Assembly (NCBI RefSeq): GCF_052324685.1
Contig: NC_135218.1
Coordinates: 23,428,351-23,492,350, forward strand
DNA from: Brachyhypopomus gauderio
Taxonomy: Eukaryota; Chordata; Actinopteri; Gymnotiformes; Hypopomidae
Direction of reading: 5' to 3'
DNA: 64,000 nucleotides
The notes below the pieces were generated by a model that made no database searches, had not been told where the DNA came from, and worked only from the letters and a program-made list of their open reading frames with translations. Of the stretch, positions 61,201 through 64,000 are shown piece after piece. Made by a program: the position numbers and the translations under genes. Each line of letters begins with the position of its first letter. The stretch's first letter is position 1.

Positions 61201-63117
61201 CCCCATCTGTGACATGTGTATTGGTGCTACCATGACGACACCGGCACTAACTTTGCCATCGCAGGGATCACGCAGTCAGTCTAACCCAGACTCTGTCTGT
61301 CACGCCCACACATGCACAAGTCTGGGTCGCGTCATCATGCCTTATTTCTGCACTTGCTCTGTATTCACGTTCTGGAGGATGGGCTACACCACCCAGATTT
61401 GGATCAGCGCCGACATGAATACCTTGAGCAGAAGAGGAAAGTTCTTCTCCAGCGTTTTGTTAATAGCCCCTTCGTACACCTTCTTTCTGATCACCGCCTC
61501 TGTTCCTCCAACGCCTGCTCCCGAATGGTAACCTAGCAACGACTTCAGCATCGTTTCAAAAGAATCCGCTGTGGAAAAAACAAAAACAGCAAAATAAAAT
61601 ATTGAGATCACGCCGGAGAAGAGCAAAACCCCCTCGGGTTCAAAGGACCTTCACGGAGCTACAGCCGGGTCCAAACTGCATGGTGCTTACTGGTCCGGTT
61701 GGGGTTGATATGCTGGCGCAGCTGGTGGACCGAGGCGAGGCTGACCACCGGCCTCGGGCCAAACCAGAAAGACGCCACCGAGCCAAACTGCTCGTGCAGA
61801 CCCATCAGGAACTCATGGAGGCTTCCGCTGTTCACAATGTCCTGAAGGTTCCCATCTCTAAAAAAGAGCAGAGACAGAATAGAAACTTTGCAGGTCTGTG
61901 TGTGTGTATGTGCGCATGTGTGTGTGATGAGGGAAGGCAGCTGTGTATGTAGTTTTTACTCACTTCTCTTCAGTGGGGTTCAGACCGGGTACACCCGAGG
62001 CTCGTCTCGAGGACTACAGAAACGCAGCAGCAGTGTGGCAGTTAAGATCCAGTAAATGTAAACACTCCCTTAATACTGAAAGCACTGTGTAACTGATGCA
62101 CTGTGTAACTGATGCACTGTGTAACTGATGCATTGCTGGCTACTGATACGAAATAAGCTTGATTGATATTCACTAGACATCTGCCTGACTTGAACTTTAA
62201 TATCTCCTGGAAAGGTCAACCTACTTAACTAAACTATTAGATGAATGAACAGGAGTTATAAAAACATGCACACCATATTTTCCAGCACTTCAACAGAATT
62301 TGTACAGAGTTTAAAAGTTTTATATGTGTGACAGCAACTTAGGGACTATTGTCAAAGAGACACAGTAGTATAAAAACAGAAACATGAACAAATTAAATAC
62401 AAGAGTCACAGCACCAAACCCCACACTTAAAGATTCTTGCATGTTGTAATAATATGCACAACCATTGGACTGTTGACGTGATAGTTACACCTATTTGCAC
62501 ATTCATTTTTACACTTTCGGATATCAATACCAACTGAATCATATTACACGCATTTACACACTATAAAAGGTGACAACTTGTGCAGAAATCCGTAGAACTC
62601 GAATATGAATAACTACTTAGCATTAAGTTCATATTTATTTTGAATTTCAATTGCATTCAACTCAGAACAGCAAAAGCTCACGGTGTGCTGTACATGGTGC
62701 ACCCAGCAGGGTGATCTCATGTGTTGATGTGTTTCAGATGCTCCTGAAACTCTTCAGTGTGCAGCTGCTCCTCTTATTCTGGGACTGAGTGTAATTACAG
62801 CTCAATGCAACTGAAACGTGCATCTATTAACCAACTTAGTACCTGATCTAGGTTAATATCGCTAGCTTTAGTTCCAGAAAGTTCAGATTCTCTCAAATAG
62901 GCCGCAGAACAAAAGTCAAACCCATTTCTGCATCTCGACAACAACCAATTGAAGGAAATATCTGTAGTAAGTGGTTATGTAGTTAGATGGCAGGAGGGTT
63001 AAATTCACCCGCGTTACACAGACTCTGATCACTTCACATTCTTACCGGATACAAATAGAGAACAGCGCCAACCAAGATTATAACGAATGTCACAGCAAAT
63101 ATGGCGAAGTCCAGCAT
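58236..63117 (-). CDS. cyp20a1: Cytochrome P450 20A1 (orphan P450)
   Basis: Membrane-anchored P450 with no established substrate. Thirteen exons: 63117-63046, 62013-61964, 61857-61691, 61568-61423, 60963-60796, 60669-60591, 60480-60365, 60047-59993, 59381-59261, 59151-59040, 58903-58839, 58751-58662 and 58386-58236. All phases agree; 463 residues (human 462). Membrane anchor is about 4-23. The I-helix segment TLAGCVITAN lacks the usual acid-Thr pair, as in human CYP20A1. ExxR is E333-R336. The haem loop FSGSQACPEL puts the ligand at C410 without the Gly that normally follows two residues later, a known oddity of this family. It ends WITVSKRK. The intron after exon 10 has a GC donor (GCAAGT). 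Same-strand pairing with abi2 matches human. Confidence 0.95.
58813..58829 (+). repeat. C17 run at cyp20a1 exon 11 donor
   Basis: On the transcript, GTGTGTGTGT from the donor leads straight into about 17 G. Confidence 0.85.
59189..59204 (-). promoter_or_regulatory. CTCF-like motif in cyp20a1 intron 9
   Basis: GGCCACTAGGGGGCGG on the minus strand is a near-consensus CTCF core. Visual match only. Confidence 0.45.
62030..63040. other. cyp20a1 intron 1, no recognised gene
   Basis: Contains three copies of CACTGTGTAACTGATG at 62083-62131 and otherwise nothing recognised. Confidence 0.5.
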
Positions 63118-63331
63118 ATCTGCTCCTTTAAATTTCCCAAATTCTTCATAAATGGATTATTATCACTGACGCAGATAACAAAAGTGCACTCGTGTATGAG
63201 CTGTTAGCTGAGGAAGCGTCAGTACACCACGTCTACAGCGCACCAAAATCGGCAATCGACTAACCGACCTGAATTAGACAGACAAAACAACTGATTACCG
63301 AGAGAATCGATACTCGCGTGTCCATATATCA

Positions 63332-63339
63332 CACACACG

Positions 63340-63371
<32 letters not shown>
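63332..63371 (+). repeat. (CA)n(TA)n microsatellite
   Basis: About 200 bp upstream of the cyp20a1 start codon. Confidence 0.9.
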
Positions 63372-63372
<1 letters not shown>

Positions 63373-63373
63373 T

Positions 63374-63460
63374 AGGGATGCACCGAAATGAAAATTCTTA
63401 GCCGAAACCGAAAACCGAAAATGAGGAAACCAAGGCCGAAAGCCGAAAACCGAAACACCG
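63374..63460 (+). mobile_element. hAT-like transposon terminus with CCGAAA motifs
   Basis: TAGGGATGCACCGAAATGAA followed by repeated CCGAAA and CCGAAAC units is the known look of a fish hAT family end. The rest of that element is absent. Confidence 0.5.
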
Positions 63461-63545
63461 AAATACATAAAGCACTTTGAGTTACATGTATGTATGAAAG
63501 GTGCTATACAAATAAAGATTATTATTATTATTATTATTATTATTA
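63461..63545 (+). mobile_element. L2-type LINE 3' tail with (ATT)n
   Basis: GGTGCTATACAAATAAAGAT followed by (TTA)n. The same tail ends the LINE at 34255-34285. Confidence 0.7.
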
Positions 63546-63691
63546 TGCCAATTATTAGTAACATTGGATTTATGGCTAACCTCACTAAAATCAAGGCATT
63601 GCTATTCAAAGAATAAATCAACTACAAAATTTGATTTGTATATATTTATTTAGCACTGACATTACAGTAATGCATATTATAAAATAAAATT

Positions 63692-63740
63692 AGTGGTGGG
63701 CCGTTAACGGCGATACCGCTGACAACGGCCGACCACTAAA
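63692..63740. mobile_element. Collapsed inverted-end stub
   Basis: TAGTGGTGGGCCGTTAACGG is followed within 15 bases by the inverse AACGGCCGACCACTA. Two transposon ends with almost nothing between them, about 49 bp in all. Confidence 0.5.
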
Positions 63741-64000
63741 TTAAAATTAAACTCGCTTGCAGACCGTTTTTATCTGAGAGGATAAATATATGTATTTTAT
63801 ACGAGTTAAATTTAGTTATAACTGACTGGCCTGAAATATAAATATAAATTCTCTCATAAAAACGTGACGTGAGTTGCAGCAACATTAAACAGCTCAGGTA
63901 AACACACTTCTGAGAAATGTCGTCTGCTCGGCAAAACATAACGGGGCTCAATGTGCTCTATTAGCCTACGAAATCCCTACGACAGAGAACGGCTGATCGT

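Noticed and set aside
58236-63117. PEX3 as the identity of the last gene
   Set aside because: Considered first for the short N-terminal membrane segment, but the exons encode a P450 with ExxR, an atypical Cys loop and a WITVSKR end, which is CYP20A1.

Overview
The window is vertebrate nuclear DNA, most likely from a ray-finned fish. All six protein genes are split by GT-AG introns. The intergenic DNA is full of Tc1, hAT and L2-type relics of the sort common in teleosts, together with many CA/GT and GA/CT microsatellites. I cannot name the species. No bacterial, phage or CRISPR content was seen.

Layout from left to right. 1-8087 is gene-free and mostly transposon debris: a long-armed foldback element, a frameshifted Tc1 element, and a fossil hAT element with BED-finger remnants. 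8088-12360 holds htr2a on the minus strand. 12361-26446 is a 14 kb gap with low-complexity DNA upstream of htr2a, a decayed protein of an orphan transposon family, nested hAT elements with 8-bp target duplications, a truncated Tc1 end and a short hAT MITE. 26447-38078 is sucla2 (minus). 38567-39761 is nudt15 (plus), head to head with sucla2. 40336-44497 is itm2b (plus). 47792-57601 is abi2 (minus), tail to tail with itm2b. 58236-63117 is cyp20a1 (minus), 635 bp upstream of abi2. 63118-64000 is more transposon debris.

All six coding sequences were rebuilt exon by exon from splice sites, reading phase and remembered human proteins. Every total is a multiple of three: 468, 466, 156, 262, 575 and 463 residues. 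Gene order and strand match two separate human blocks as I remember them: HTR2A-SUCLA2-NUDT15-ITM2B (13q14) and CYP20A1-ABI2 (2q33). They meet here between itm2b and abi2, and MED4, which lies between NUDT15 and ITM2B in human, is absent. The genes have unrelated jobs: serotonin signalling, mitochondrial succinyl-CoA metabolism, nucleotide sanitation, BRI2 membrane protein, WAVE-complex actin control and an orphan P450. They form a chromosomal neighbourhood, not a pathway.

I found no clearly new biological system. The most unusual signals are: tandem arrays sitting at many splice sites in sucla2, itm2b, abi2 and cyp20a1; a remnant of a poorly described transposon protein family at about 15.8-17.0 kb; a DNA transposon inside a 1 kb minisatellite in sucla2 intron 6; a nested hAT pair with an inverted duplication across one boundary; a short tandem array in the sucla2/nudt15 shared promoter; and a GC-AG intron in cyp20a1. 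All family calls rest on memory of protein families, not on a database search.
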